Program-made: the position numbers and the translations under genes
Notes under the pieces: generated by a model
What the model saw: only the letters and a program-made list of their open reading frames with translations
Databases searched by the model: none
What the model was told of the DNA's origin: nothing
Shown: one piece after another, positions 42,034 through 50,180 of the stretch
Layout of the letters: each line of letters opens with the position of its first letter
Position numbering within the stretch: the first letter of the stretch is position 1
Assembly: GCF_004798685.1 (NCBI RefSeq)
Contig: NZ_CP039291.1
Coordinates: forward strand, 2,542,001-2,606,000
Origin: Cellulomonas shaoxiangyii
Lineage (GTDB): Bacteria; Actinomycetota; Actinomycetes; Actinomycetales; Cellulomonadaceae
Reading direction: 5' to 3'
Length of the DNA: 64,000 bases

Positions 42034-42053
42034 GCCGACGGCCGGCCCGCGCG

Positions 42054-42542
42054 TCAGGCCGCGGCGAGCGCCGCGTCGATCTGCCCGAACGCCTGCGCCA
42101 TCCCCTCGGCCATGCCGGTGGCGAGCATCTGCTCCATCACGTCCGCGCCGGCGAACTGCGTCGTCACGGTCATCGTCGTGCCGGCCCCGGCGGGCTCCAG
42201 CGTGACGACCATCCGCATGGCGGGGACCGTGGTCGTCGGCTCGCCGTCGTCGTCCGCGAACGCGTCGTCGAGCTCGAGCCGGTGCGGTGCGTCCACCGCG
42301 ACGAACCGCCAGTGGCCACGGGCGACCTCCCCCGCCGGGCCGGTCATGTGGTACTTCGCCACGCCGCCCGGACGCAGGTCGTGGCTGTCGAACGTGGCGG
42401 GCCAGGTCGGCGGTCCCCACCAGCGCTCGAGCCGGCGCGGGTCGGCCCACAGGTCCCAGGCGCGCTCGGGCGGGGCGGCGAGGTCGGCGACGAGGGTGAG
42501 CGTCAGCGCCTCGGGGTCGGTGGTCGTGCGGGTGACGGTCAT
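42054..42542 (-). CDS. SRPBCC/AHSA1-domain protein
   Basis: A 162-residue START-like protein: LVADLAAPPERAWDLWADPRRLERWWGPPTWPATF is the AHSA1 signature, followed by VAKYHMTGPAGEV, MRMVVTLEPAGAGTTMTVTTQF and a C-terminal helix GMAQAFGQIDAAL, which forms the lid over the hydrophobic cavity. The ligand is unknown. The ATG overlaps the ArsR regulator stop by 4 bp. ArsR plus SRPBCC pairs are common in actinobacteria, and expression is controlled here by a palindromic operator at the regulator's start. Confidence 0.92.
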   Translation of the reverse strand: MTVTRTTTDPEALTLTLVADLAAPPERAWDLWADPRRLERWWGPPTWPATFDSHDLRPGGVAKYHMTGPAGEVARGHWRFVAVDAPHRLELDDAFADDDGEPTTTVPAMRMVVTLEPAGAGTTMTVTTQFAGADVMEQMLATGMAEGMAQAFGQIDAALAAA

Positions 42543-42943
42543 GCGGGGACTCCGTCCGGTGCGGCGGGAGGTGCGGGAGCGTCGGGCGGTGTCCCACCGT
42601 CCGGGTCGAGCTCGGCGAGGACGGCCGCCATGCGGTCGGCCCGTCCGCGCCAGAGCTCCTCGAGGGCCGCCAGCAGGCGCGCCGCCCGGCGCAGGGCGTC
42701 CACGTGCCCGTGGACGATCTGCTCGCGCCCGCGCCGCTGCTTCACGACGAGGTGCGCGCGCTCCAGGACGGCCACGTGCTTCTGGACCGCCGCGAAGCTC
42801 ATGGCGTAGTGGGCCGCGAGCGCCGAGACCGACGCCTCCTGCACGAGCACGCGGCGCACGATGTCGCGCCGGGTCGCGTCCGCGAGGGCGTGGAAGAGCA
42901 GGTCGGTCTGCTCGTCCTCGCACGGTAACTCATCTACAACCAT
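42539..42943 (-). CDS. ArsR-family transcriptional regulator
   Basis: A 134-residue winged-helix repressor: LLFHALADATRRDIVRRVLVQEASVSALAAHYAMSFAAVQKHVAVLERAHLVVKQRRGREQIVHGHVDALRRAARLL in segments. No Cys-rich metal site is visible (a single Cys in the N-terminal DELPCED), so it is not an obvious arsenic sensor. It is the first gene of the pair with SRPBCC and its ATG at 42943 lies inside a perfect TACAACCA-TG-TGGTTGTA palindrome, which is the likely self-operator. The transcript may be leaderless or nearly so. Confidence 0.94.
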   Translation of the reverse strand: MVVDELPCEDEQTDLLFHALADATRRDIVRRVLVQEASVSALAAHYAMSFAAVQKHVAVLERAHLVVKQRRGREQIVHGHVDALRRAARLLAALEELWRGRADRMAAVLAELDPDGGTPPDAPAPPAAPDGVPA

Positions 42944-42952
42944 GTGGTTGTA
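42935..42952 (-). promoter_or_regulatory. ArsR operator palindrome overlapping the start codon
   Basis: TACAACCA (42935-42942), TG, TGGTTGTA (42945-42952) is a perfect inverted repeat. On the minus strand it covers the start codon at 42943. A TAACGT (-10 like) lies 8 bases upstream of the ATG. Repressor binding would block initiation directly. Confidence 0.9.
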
Positions 42953-43051
42953 CGTTACGCGCGCGGCGCACGCGGGACAAGGCGACGTCATGCCGGCTGC
43001 GGACCCGGCGCGCGCGTCGGGCCTCGACCAGGGCCCGTGTCGGTGGCAGGG

Positions 43052-43067
43052 TCGAACATGTGTTCGT
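43052..43067 (+). promoter_or_regulatory. LexA (SOS) box overlapping the dinB start
   Basis: TCGAACATGTGTTCGT at 43052-43067 matches the actinobacterial SOS box TCGAAC-N4-GTTCGA with a single mismatch in the last base. It covers the GTG start codons at 43060 and 43066, so LexA would repress dinB by occluding initiation. Confidence 0.85.
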
Positions 43068-44262
43068 GCCCGAGCCGCGCGCCGCGATCCTCCACGCCGA
43101 CCTCGACGCGTTCTACGCGTCGGTCGAGCAGCGTGACGACCCGCGCCTGCGCGGGCGCCCCGTCGCGGTCGGCGGCGGGGTCGTGCTCGCCGCGTCGTAC
43201 GAGGCGAAGCGGCGCGGGGTGCGCACGGCCATGGGCGGGCGGGCCGCGCGCATCGCGTGCCCCGACCTGATCGTGGTGCCGCCCCGGTTCGAGGCCTACG
43301 TCGAGGCCAGCCGCGCGGTCTTCGAGGTGTTCCACGACACGACCCCGGCCGTGCAGGGCGTGTCGATCGACGAGGCGTTCCTCGACGTCGGAGGCCTGCA
43401 CCGCCTCGACGCGACACCGCCCGTGGACGTCGCCGCGCGGCTGCGCGACCGCGTGCGGGACGAGGTCGGCCTGCCGATCACCGTGGGGGTCGCCCGCACG
43501 CCGTTCCTGGCGAAGGTGGCCAGCCGCGTCGCCAAGCCGGACGGCCTGCTGCTCGTGCCGCCCGACGGGGAGGACGCGTTCCTGCACCCCCTGCCGGTCG
43601 AGCTGCTGTGGGGCGTCGGCGACGTCACCGCGGGCCGGCTGCGCGCCTACGGGCTGCACACGGCCGGTGACGTGGCCGCGCTGCCGGAACCGGTCCTCGT
43701 CGGCGTGCTGGGGCCGGCGGCCGGGCGCCACCTGCACGCGGTCGTGCACGGGCGCACGCCCGAGCGGGTGGTCACCGACCGGCGGCGGTCCTCGATCGGC
43801 GCGCAGCGCGCGCTCGGCCACGGTCCGCACTCCCCCACGTTCGTGCGCTCCGCGCTGCTGGGTCTCGTCGACCGGGTCGCGCGGCGCATGCGCGGCGCGC
43901 ACCGGACGGCGCGCACGGTCGTGCTGCGGCTGCGCTTCGACGACTACACGCGGGCGACGCGCTCGCACTCCTTCGCGCACGCCACCGACTCGGGCGAGCA
44001 GCTCGCCGCGGCCGCGACGGCGCTGCTCGACGACGCGGCCGGGCTCGTGCGCGAGCGCGGGCTCACGCTGGTCGGGGTCGCGCTGACGAACCTCGGCTCG
44101 GACGCGGCCGTGCAGGACACGCTGCCCCTCGAGCACGCCGACCGCTCCGCCCTCGACACCGCGGCCGACGCGGTCGCGCAGCGGTTCGGCAGCGGTGCGG
44201 TGGTGCGGGCGAGCCTGCTGCGGTCGGGCGACGGGGTCGCGGTGCCCCTGCTCCCCGACTGA
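43060..44262 (+). CDS. dinB: DNA polymerase IV (Y-family, DinB)
   Basis: A 400-residue translesion polymerase. Palm residues are visible in ILHADLDAFYASVEQRDDP and in SIDEAFLDVGG (catalytic acidic pair), with YEAKRRGVRTAMGGRAARIACPDLIVVPP and KVASRVAKPDGLLLVP typical of DinB. The thumb HhH segment is LLWGVGDVTAGRLRAYGLHTAGDVA, and the little-finger domain follows. No clear C-terminal clamp-binding motif is seen. The start, GTG 43060 or 43066, falls within a LexA box, so SOS regulation is strongly implied. It is monocistronic. Confidence 0.95.
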   Translation: MFVPEPRAAILHADLDAFYASVEQRDDPRLRGRPVAVGGGVVLAASYEAKRRGVRTAMGGRAARIACPDLIVVPPRFEAYVEASRAVFEVFHDTTPAVQGVSIDEAFLDVGGLHRLDATPPVDVAARLRDRVRDEVGLPITVGVARTPFLAKVASRVAKPDGLLLVPPDGEDAFLHPLPVELLWGVGDVTAGRLRAYGLHTAGDVAALPEPVLVGVLGPAAGRHLHAVVHGRTPERVVTDRRRSSIGAQRALGHGPHSPTFVRSALLGLVDRVARRMRGAHRTARTVVLRLRFDDYTRATRSHSFAHATDSGEQLAAAATALLDDAAGLVRERGLTLVGVALTNLGSDAAVQDTLPLEHADRSALDTAADAVAQRFGSGAVVRASLLRSGDGVAVPLLPD

Positions 44263-44302
44263 CGGCCGACCGCGCGCCGGCGAGGGCGCACGGGGCGCAG
44301 GC

Positions 44303-44896
44303 TCAGGTCCCGCCGTCGGTGGTGCCCGCGGGCACGCCGAGCTCGCGGCGCATGAGCCACCGCTCGCGGTGCCCGCTGTGCGCAGCCGTGGGTGCGGCGC
44401 GGTGGAACCCGGCCGCCTCGAACAGCTCGACGGTGCCCACGTAGCCCGAGACGACGTCGAGGCGCGTGCCCCCGGTCTCGGCCGGATACCCCTCGACCAC
44501 CTGCGCGCCGTGCGCCCGCGCGTGCTCCACCGCGCCGGCGAGCAGCACGTGCATGAGTCCCCGCCGCCGGTACGGCGGCCGCACGACGAAGCACACCACG
44601 CTCCACGCGTCGCGCTCGTCGAGGAACGGGATGGTGCGTGAGCGCATGAGCCGGCGGTAGGTGCTGCGCGGCGCGACCGAGCACCACCCCGCGACCTCGT
44701 CGTCGACGTACGCGAGCACACCCGGTCCGGGCTCGGCGGCGCACAGCGCCCGCACGGCCGCGGGCCGCTCGAGGTTCGGCACGCGGGAGTCCCGGTAGGA
44801 CATGCACCAGCACCCGCCCGCGTCGGGCCGGCGCGTGCCGACGACGGCGGCGAGGTCGTCGAACCGGCCGACGGCCGGGCGGACGTCCGGGGTCAT
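44303..44896 (-). CDS. GNAT-family N-acetyltransferase
   Basis: A 197-residue acetyltransferase. The acetyl-CoA loop is CFVVRPPYRRRGLMHVLLAGAVEHARAHGA, matching the R/Q-x-x-G-x-G/A pattern of GNAT motif A in a variant form. DEVAGWCSVAPRSTYRRLM and the aromatic N-terminal GGCWCMSYRDSRVP resemble the group of GNAT proteins fused to or associated with antibiotic and small-molecule acetylation. The substrate is unknown. It lies 47 bp downstream of the histidine-kinase gene of the six-gene operon, with no shared overlap. Confidence 0.85.
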   Translation of the reverse strand: MTPDVRPAVGRFDDLAAVVGTRRPDAGGCWCMSYRDSRVPNLERPAAVRALCAAEPGPGVLAYVDDEVAGWCSVAPRSTYRRLMRSRTIPFLDERDAWSVVCFVVRPPYRRRGLMHVLLAGAVEHARAHGAQVVEGYPAETGGTRLDVVSGYVGTVELFEAAGFHRAAPTAAHSGHRERWLMRRELGVPAGTTDGGT

Positions 44897-44943
44897 GTCG
44901 TCACCCTAGGCGCGCGCACCGACACCGTCCCGGGCGGCACCCG

Positions 44944-46776
44944 TCAGCGGTCGCCGGGCGGCACCGCCGGCAGCGACACGACGAACGTCGTGCCCTCGCC
45001 GACCGTGCTCTGCACGTCCAGCTCCCCGCCGTGGGCGTCGATCACCGCCTTGGTGATCGACAGGCCCAGCCCGACGCCCGGGATCGCGCGACGCGCGGCG
45101 TTCGACGCGCGGAAGAACCGCGCGGTGAGGTCGCCGAGCTCGTCCGCCGGGATGCCGATGCCGGTGTCGGAGACGGCCAGGAGGGCACCGCCGTCCGGCA
45201 GCGGCGCCACCTCGACCCGCACCGAGCCACCCGGGGGCGTGAACTTCACGGCGTTGGACACGAGGTTGTCGACGGCCTGCCCGAGCCGCACGGGGTCGGC
45301 CACGAGCGGGGCGTCCTGCACGGCCGGGACGAGCGTCACGCCGGCCTGCTCGGCGGCCGGTGCGGCGGAGGCGAGCGACGCGCGCGCCACCGCACCGAGG
45401 TCGGTCGGCTGGGGCGTGATGGCGAACGTCCCCGCGTCGACCTGCGCGGACAGCAGGAGGTCGCTGACGAGCCGCAGCTGGCGCCGGGCGTTGCGCTCGA
45501 CCACCTGGAGGTACTCGCGCTGCTCGTCGCTGAGGGGCTCCGTGCCGTCGAGGAGCAGCTCGAGGTAGCCCAGCACCGACGTGAGCGGCGTGCGCAGCTC
45601 GTGGCTGACCAGGCCGAGGAACTGGTCCTTGAGCAGCGCGGCCTCGCGCTCGGCCGTGACGTCGGTCGCCACGACCACGTACCCGCTCACCGACCCGTCG
45701 GGCTCCACCCGGCGCGTCACCGCGAGGCGGACGATGACGGTGGTGCGGTCGCCGCGCACGTACGTCCAGTCGCGCACGTCGGCGCTGCCGGCGCGGGCGG
45801 GCGCCACGAGCGCCTCGACCAGCTCGCGCTGCTCGGCCAGCGCGTCGCTGCCGCCGCGCGGCGGCGAGCCGCGGTGGCGCGGACGCCGCTCGTCGATCTC
45901 GGCCCGCACGTGGAAGTCGGTGAGGTGCATGCGGCCGACGACCTCGCCCTGCGCGTACCCGAGCAGGCGCTCCGCACCGGGGTTGAAGACCTCGACGCGC
46001 CCCTCCCGGTCCGTCGCGATGATCGCCTGCTCGGTGGCCGAGTCGATGACGGAGATCAGCTGGTCACGTGCGGCGCGCCGCGTGCTCGCCACCCGCTGCA
46101 GCGCCACCGCCGACTCGCGCGTGCGCTCCAGCAGCTCGGTCTGCGCGACCTGCAGCCCCTCGAGGCGGGCGCTGTACGCACGCTGCCGCTCGGTCGTCTC
46201 GTGCACGAACACGCTGATGGCGAGCGCGCTCGCGGCGACGAGGAAGCTGCGCAGCACGACGACGTCCTGGTCGACGGTCGGGTCCAGCCACGACGAGGCC
46301 GCCACGGTGGCGGCGGTCGCGAGCGTGGCCACCAGGATGCGGGCCCGGCCGGGGCGCGCGCTGAGGGTGATGACCGGCAGGTAGACGAGGGCGGCGTACG
46401 GCGAGCCGAGCCCGCCCGTGCCCATGCGCAGCGCCGCGACGGCGGCGATCTGCAGCAGCGGCAGCACGTCCTGGGCGCTGGGCCGCAGGCGCCGCCACGG
46501 CACGACGAGCGCGAGCACGAGGGACGCCAAGGTCAGCCCGCCCGCGACGACGACGGGCGCCACGGCGGTGACGTCGATGCCGGGCAGCCCGAGCGTCACG
46601 GCCGCCGCGGCGGACAGCACGGCGAACGGCAGCTGCCGTTCGAGGACGGTGCCGTCCGGCCAGAGCCGTCGGGTGAGCGCGCGCGGGAGGGGCGAGGCCG
46701 ACGGCGCGCGGTCCGCTGCGACCCTGCCGCCCGGCGGGAGCGCGTGACCCGTGGTCAGCGGGGCGCGGTCCGTCAC
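44944..46776 (-). CDS. PAS-domain membrane sensor histidine kinase
   Basis: A 610-residue kinase and last gene of a six-gene operon. The N-terminal region has about six hydrophobic helices (residues about 45-200: LPFAVLSAAAAVTLGLPG, VAPVVVAGGLTLASLVLALVV and others) rather than an extracellular loop, then a PAS domain (STEQAIIATDREGRVEVFNPGAERLLGYAQGEVVG), the H-box GLVSHELRTPLTSVLGYLELLLDG and the ATPase boxes DNLVSNAVKFTPPGG, VSDTGIGIP and GVGLGLSITK. Its GTG start overlaps the small membrane gene by 4 bp. The receiver domain fused to the deacetylase five genes upstream is its likely partner. Confidence 0.93.
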   Translation of the reverse strand: MTDRAPLTTGHALPPGGRVAADRAPSASPLPRALTRRLWPDGTVLERQLPFAVLSAAAAVTLGLPGIDVTAVAPVVVAGGLTLASLVLALVVPWRRLRPSAQDVLPLLQIAAVAALRMGTGGLGSPYAALVYLPVITLSARPGRARILVATLATAATVAASSWLDPTVDQDVVVLRSFLVAASALAISVFVHETTERQRAYSARLEGLQVAQTELLERTRESAVALQRVASTRRAARDQLISVIDSATEQAIIATDREGRVEVFNPGAERLLGYAQGEVVGRMHLTDFHVRAEIDERRPRHRGSPPRGGSDALAEQRELVEALVAPARAGSADVRDWTYVRGDRTTVIVRLAVTRRVEPDGSVSGYVVVATDVTAEREAALLKDQFLGLVSHELRTPLTSVLGYLELLLDGTEPLSDEQREYLQVVERNARRQLRLVSDLLLSAQVDAGTFAITPQPTDLGAVARASLASAAPAAEQAGVTLVPAVQDAPLVADPVRLGQAVDNLVSNAVKFTPPGGSVRVEVAPLPDGGALLAVSDTGIGIPADELGDLTARFFRASNAARRAIPGVGLGLSITKAVIDAHGGELDVQSTVGEGTTFVVSLPAVPPGDR

Positions 46777-46976
46777 CGCGTCACGGCCTGGAGCACGACC
46801 GCGACCGCGGTGACCGCCGCGCCGGACGCCGACGCGACGACGACCCACCGCTCGGAGCGCCGGTTGGCGTCGATCTCGTCCCGGAGCGCCTCGGGGGTCA
46901 GCGTGGCCCACCGTCGGGTGCGCGGGGCGGCCGGCTCCTGCGCCCCGGCGTCCGGCGTGGGCGTCGGCGCGCTCAC
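46773..46976 (-). CDS. Small single-helix membrane protein in the GT/HK operon
   Basis: A 67-residue protein: a Pro/Thr/Ala-rich N-terminus, a charged middle (TPEALRDEIDANRRSERW) and one C-terminal hydrophobic helix (VVVASASGAAVTAVAVVLQAV). Both its GTG start and its stop overlap neighbouring genes by 4 bp, which is strong support that it is translated. It may help anchor or regulate the glycosyltransferase or the kinase. No family is recognised. Confidence 0.8.
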   Translation of the reverse strand: MSAPTPTPDAGAQEPAAPRTRRWATLTPEALRDEIDANRRSERWVVVASASGAAVTAVAVVLQAVTR

Positions 46977-48460
46977 GCCGCCACCTTCCCCGTCTTGACG
47001 GTCTTCTCCCACACCATCGCGGCGCCCCGCCACTCCTGGACGTAGGCGTCGAGCGTGATGGCGCACAGCAGGGGCCCGTAGCCGACGACGTACAGCAGCG
47101 GGCGGGACAGCCACCCCACCGCGCGCCGACCCTCGAGGGCGCGCACGACCCGTGCCATGACCATCGAGACCGCGGGCCAGGAGTACAGCAGCAGGAGCCA
47201 CGCCTCCCGCCCGTCCGGGCTGAGGCGCAGCCCGAACCAGCCGGGCACCACGACCTCCCAGAACTGCGGGAACCCCGCCGCGACGATGAGGACGAGCGCA
47301 CCGAGGCCGGGGAACGTGAGCCCCTCCAGCCACGACCGCCGCGCGGTCTCGAGGTCGACGAGCAGCGCCGTGACCGTGAGGTACACGTACGCGGCGATGC
47401 CGACCCACCACAGGTTGCCGAACAGGCGCCCGGCCAGGGCCGGTTCCACGAGGTGCAGGCCGACCAGCCCGACCGACGACAGGATCAGCGTGAACGGCAG
47501 CACGTACGTCGAGAACCACACGAGCCCGAAGCCGAACGACCCGAGGCGGTGCGTGCGCGACGGACGGAACCACACCTTGCGGAACCGCTTGGTGACCTGC
47601 ACGTTCCCGCGTCCCCAGCGGGCGCGCTGCTTCCACAGCGCCCGGACGGAGTCGGGCTCCTCGGCGAGCACGACCGCGGAGCCGTCGAACACGACGCGCC
47701 GCCCGTCGAGCTGCGTGAGGAACGTCGTCACGGTGTCCTCGGCGAGCGTGGTGGTGTCGATCCGCCCGCCGAGCGCCTCGAGGTTCGTGCGCGTGTGCAG
47801 CTGTGCGCCGCCCGCGAGGCACGCGAGCGCGCCGATGACGTTCTGCGCGCGGCGCGCGCACGCCTGGGCGGTCACGTACTCGTACCCGATGTACCGCGCC
47901 ACGCCGCCGGGGCGCCGGCTGCCCTCCCGGATGTAGGCGGTCACCGCACCGATGGTCGGGTCGGCGAGGTGGCGGGTCATGCGGCGCAGCGCGTCGGGCC
48001 GGAAGATGACGTCGGCGTCCGTGATGAGCAGCGCCTGCATCCAGTCGTCGGCGAGCACCTCCCGGATGCCGTGGTTGAGCGTGTGCGCCTTGCCCTGGCC
48101 GCCCTGCGCGCGGCGCAGGTGGATGACGCGGCCCGGGTAGCGCTCGGCCTCGGCGCGCACCACGTCGGGCGTGTCGTCGGTGCTGGCGTCGTCGATGACG
48201 TACACGCGCAGCCGCTCGGGCGGGTACTGCAGCCGCATCAGCCGCTCGATCGACGCGTGCAGGACCGCGCCCTCGTTCCAGGCGGGGATGAGGACGGCCA
48301 CGTTCGGCAGGTACGGCGCGGCCTCGCCCAGGTGGTTGCGCCACGCGTGCACGGGCAGCAGCGCGTACTGGTAGAGGCCACCGATCGCCGGGAAGACCCC
48401 GGCCATGACGCACGCGACGAGCAGGACGACGAGCGCGTCGTGGAGCAGGTCGCCGGTCAT
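46973..48460 (-). CDS. Processive family-2 glycosyltransferase (membrane)
   Basis: A 495-residue GT2 enzyme. Helix 1 is near the N-terminus (LVVLLVACVMAGVFPAIGGLY). The catalytic domain has AVLIPAWNEGAVLHASI, VIDDASTDDT, the DxD-type ITDADVIFRP, the acceptor Asp in LAEDTVTTFL and the processive QxxRW motif as KQRARWGRGN. Four to five C-terminal helices follow, as in poly-N-acetylglucosamine (PgaC/IcaA) and hyaluronan-like synthases. It should polymerise a sugar at the membrane. The coupled PIG-L deacetylase could modify its product. ATG at 48460 overlaps the PHP gene stop. Confidence 0.94.
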   Translation of the reverse strand: MTGDLLHDALVVLLVACVMAGVFPAIGGLYQYALLPVHAWRNHLGEAAPYLPNVAVLIPAWNEGAVLHASIERLMRLQYPPERLRVYVIDDASTDDTPDVVRAEAERYPGRVIHLRRAQGGQGKAHTLNHGIREVLADDWMQALLITDADVIFRPDALRRMTRHLADPTIGAVTAYIREGSRRPGGVARYIGYEYVTAQACARRAQNVIGALACLAGGAQLHTRTNLEALGGRIDTTTLAEDTVTTFLTQLDGRRVVFDGSAVVLAEEPDSVRALWKQRARWGRGNVQVTKRFRKVWFRPSRTHRLGSFGFGLVWFSTYVLPFTLILSSVGLVGLHLVEPALAGRLFGNLWWVGIAAYVYLTVTALLVDLETARRSWLEGLTFPGLGALVLIVAAGFPQFWEVVVPGWFGLRLSPDGREAWLLLLYSWPAVSMVMARVVRALEGRRAVGWLSRPLLYVVGYGPLLCAITLDAYVQEWRGAAMVWEKTVKTGKVAA

Positions 48461-49215
48461 GCGGCGCCCCCGCCGAGCGGTGCCGGTGCGAGCGTGCGGT
48501 AGACGCCCACGTCGCCGGCGACGTGCGCGTCGGTGGACGCGACGAGCAGGACGCCGGCCCGTTCCCACCGCGCCCGCACGCGCGGGCCGGGGCACGCCCA
48601 CTTCTCGTTCACCTCGGCGGGGGTGCCGGTGGCGACGAGGACGGCCGCGAGCGCGTCGAGCAGGTCGTCGGGCACGTCGTCCTCGGTGAGCCCCACCTTG
48701 GGGAGCACGGAGAAGGGGTGCGCGAGCTGGGCGCGCCCGGTGCGCTCCACGGCGCGCGCGGTCGCCGTGACGAGCATCTCGACGACGTCCCCGGGGCGCA
48801 GCGCGCCGGCGTGGAGCCGCTCGCGGACCGTGCGCGGGCTCCACGGCCCATCCGGACCGGGGAGCTGGTGGTCGGCGAGCAGGACGCGGTCGGGGCCGTC
48901 GGGCGTGCCGAGCGCGGCGAGGACGGAGGCGGGGGCGTCGACGCGTCCCGCGACGTCGAGCACCTTCGCCTCGACGCCGGTGAGCACCTCGAGCCCGTCG
49001 ACCGGCGGCAGCGAGCGGACGGCCGCGAGCATGTCCGGCACGTGGGTCGACGTCACCCGCACGTGGTCGACCATGCGCACCCGCCGCAGCCCGGCGCGCC
49101 GCGCGGCGGCGAGGTTCTCCGCGGGCGTGGAGACCGCGTCGTCGGAGAACGTCGAGTGGACGTGGTGGTCCTCGTCGAGCGCGGGCACGGCGACGGGACC
49201 GGCGGCGGCTCTCAC
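48457..49215 (-). CDS. PHP-domain phosphoesterase
   Basis: A 252-residue protein with all PHP metal motifs: HHVHSTFSDDA at the N-terminus, MVDHV, VLTGVEAKVLD, QLAHPFSVLPKVG and VASTDAHVAGD at the C-terminus. The metal centre is therefore complete and a phosphoesterase activity (histidinol-phosphate-like or nucleic-acid related) is possible. The GTG start overlaps the ATP-grasp gene by 4 bp. In this operon it may remove phosphate from a sugar or an amino-sugar intermediate, or act as a regulator; its substrate cannot be read from the sequence. Confidence 0.9.
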   Translation of the reverse strand: MRAAAGPVAVPALDEDHHVHSTFSDDAVSTPAENLAAARRAGLRRVRMVDHVRVTSTHVPDMLAAVRSLPPVDGLEVLTGVEAKVLDVAGRVDAPASVLAALGTPDGPDRVLLADHQLPGPDGPWSPRTVRERLHAGALRPGDVVEMLVTATARAVERTGRAQLAHPFSVLPKVGLTEDDVPDDLLDALAAVLVATGTPAEVNEKWACPGPRVRARWERAGVLLVASTDAHVAGDVGVYRTLAPAPLGGGAA

Positions 49216-50180
49216 CGCCGCCCCAGGACGTCCTCGACGGGCAGGAACACGTCCTCGAGGTAACGGACGTTCGCGATCGCGCGGTGCGCCACCCGGTCCG
49301 GGACGGGCCGCCCGAGGACGGCGTCGAGCACGAGCGACGGCATGTCGACGCCGGACGCGATCGTGAGCGGCATGGCGCCGGGGAACCGCGGGTTGACCTC
49401 GAGCAGCGCGGGCGCACCGTCCGCGTCGCGCTTGAGCTGCACGTTCGCGACCGAGGTCAGCCCGACGGCGCGGGCGACGGCCGACGCGGTCTCCACGAGC
49501 TCGTCGTCGTGCAGCGTGACGCCGGCGACGGCCACGCCCGAGTCGACCCGCATCCGGGCCCGCGGGACGGCCGCGACGACGTGGCCGTCGGGCGCCGCGA
49601 GCACGTCGACCGAGTACTCGTCGCCCGGCAGGAGCTCCTGCACGAGGAGGTCCTCCTCGGCGTGCACGGCGTCGAGCTCGGTGGCCGAGCGGACCGTGCG
49701 GACCCCGCGCGAGCCCGCGCCGCGGCGGGGCTTGACGATGACGGGGAACTGCCACCCGCCCAGCGCCTGCGGTGTGCCGAGCAGCTCGGTCCGCGGCACG
49801 CGCACCGTCCCCCGGCACGCGGCCGCCAGGGCGAGCTTGTCGAGGCACGTCTCGATCGTCGCGAGCGACGGCGACGCCAGCAGCGTGCCCGCCGCGGCGA
49901 GCTCGTCCCGCACGGCGGCGAGCCGCGGGAGCTCCACGTCGACGGTCGGGAACAGCACGTCGACACCCTCGTCGCGGCACAGGGCCCGCACGACGTCGAC
50001 GAAGTCGTCGGCGCGGCCGGCCGGGACGAGGCGCCGGTTCCCGGCCTGCACGAGGTAGAGCCCGCTGGCCCAGCGGTCCATGTCCGCCGCGACGACGTCG
50101 ACGTCGCCACGGCGCAGCAGGGAGCGGATGACCGCGACGCCCGCCGGTCCGCCGGCTCCCGTGACCAGCACCCGAGTCAT
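49212..50180 (-). CDS. ATP-grasp ligase (CarB-like/PylC-like)
   Basis: A 322-residue ATP-grasp protein. The N-terminal preATP domain reads MTRVLVTGAGGPAGVAVIRSLL, the ATP-binding part shows CLDKLALAAAC, FPVIVKPRRGAGSRGVRTV (Lys in the P-loop-like glycine strand), LVQELLPGDEYSVDVL, and the Mg-binding APALLEVNPRFPGAMPLT. Such carbamoyl-phosphate-synthase-like ligases couple an acid to an amine. It overlaps the RR-deacetylase and PHP genes by 4 bp each. It may attach an amino acid or similar group to an amino sugar exposed by the deacetylase; this is inference. Confidence 0.91.
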   Translation of the reverse strand: MTRVLVTGAGGPAGVAVIRSLLRRGDVDVVAADMDRWASGLYLVQAGNRRLVPAGRADDFVDVVRALCRDEGVDVLFPTVDVELPRLAAVRDELAAAGTLLASPSLATIETCLDKLALAAACRGTVRVPRTELLGTPQALGGWQFPVIVKPRRGAGSRGVRTVRSATELDAVHAEEDLLVQELLPGDEYSVDVLAAPDGHVVAAVPRARMRVDSGVAVAGVTLHDDELVETASAVARAVGLTSVANVQLKRDADGAPALLEVNPRFPGAMPLTIASGVDMPSLVLDAVLGRPVPDRVAHRAIANVRYLEDVFLPVEDVLGRR

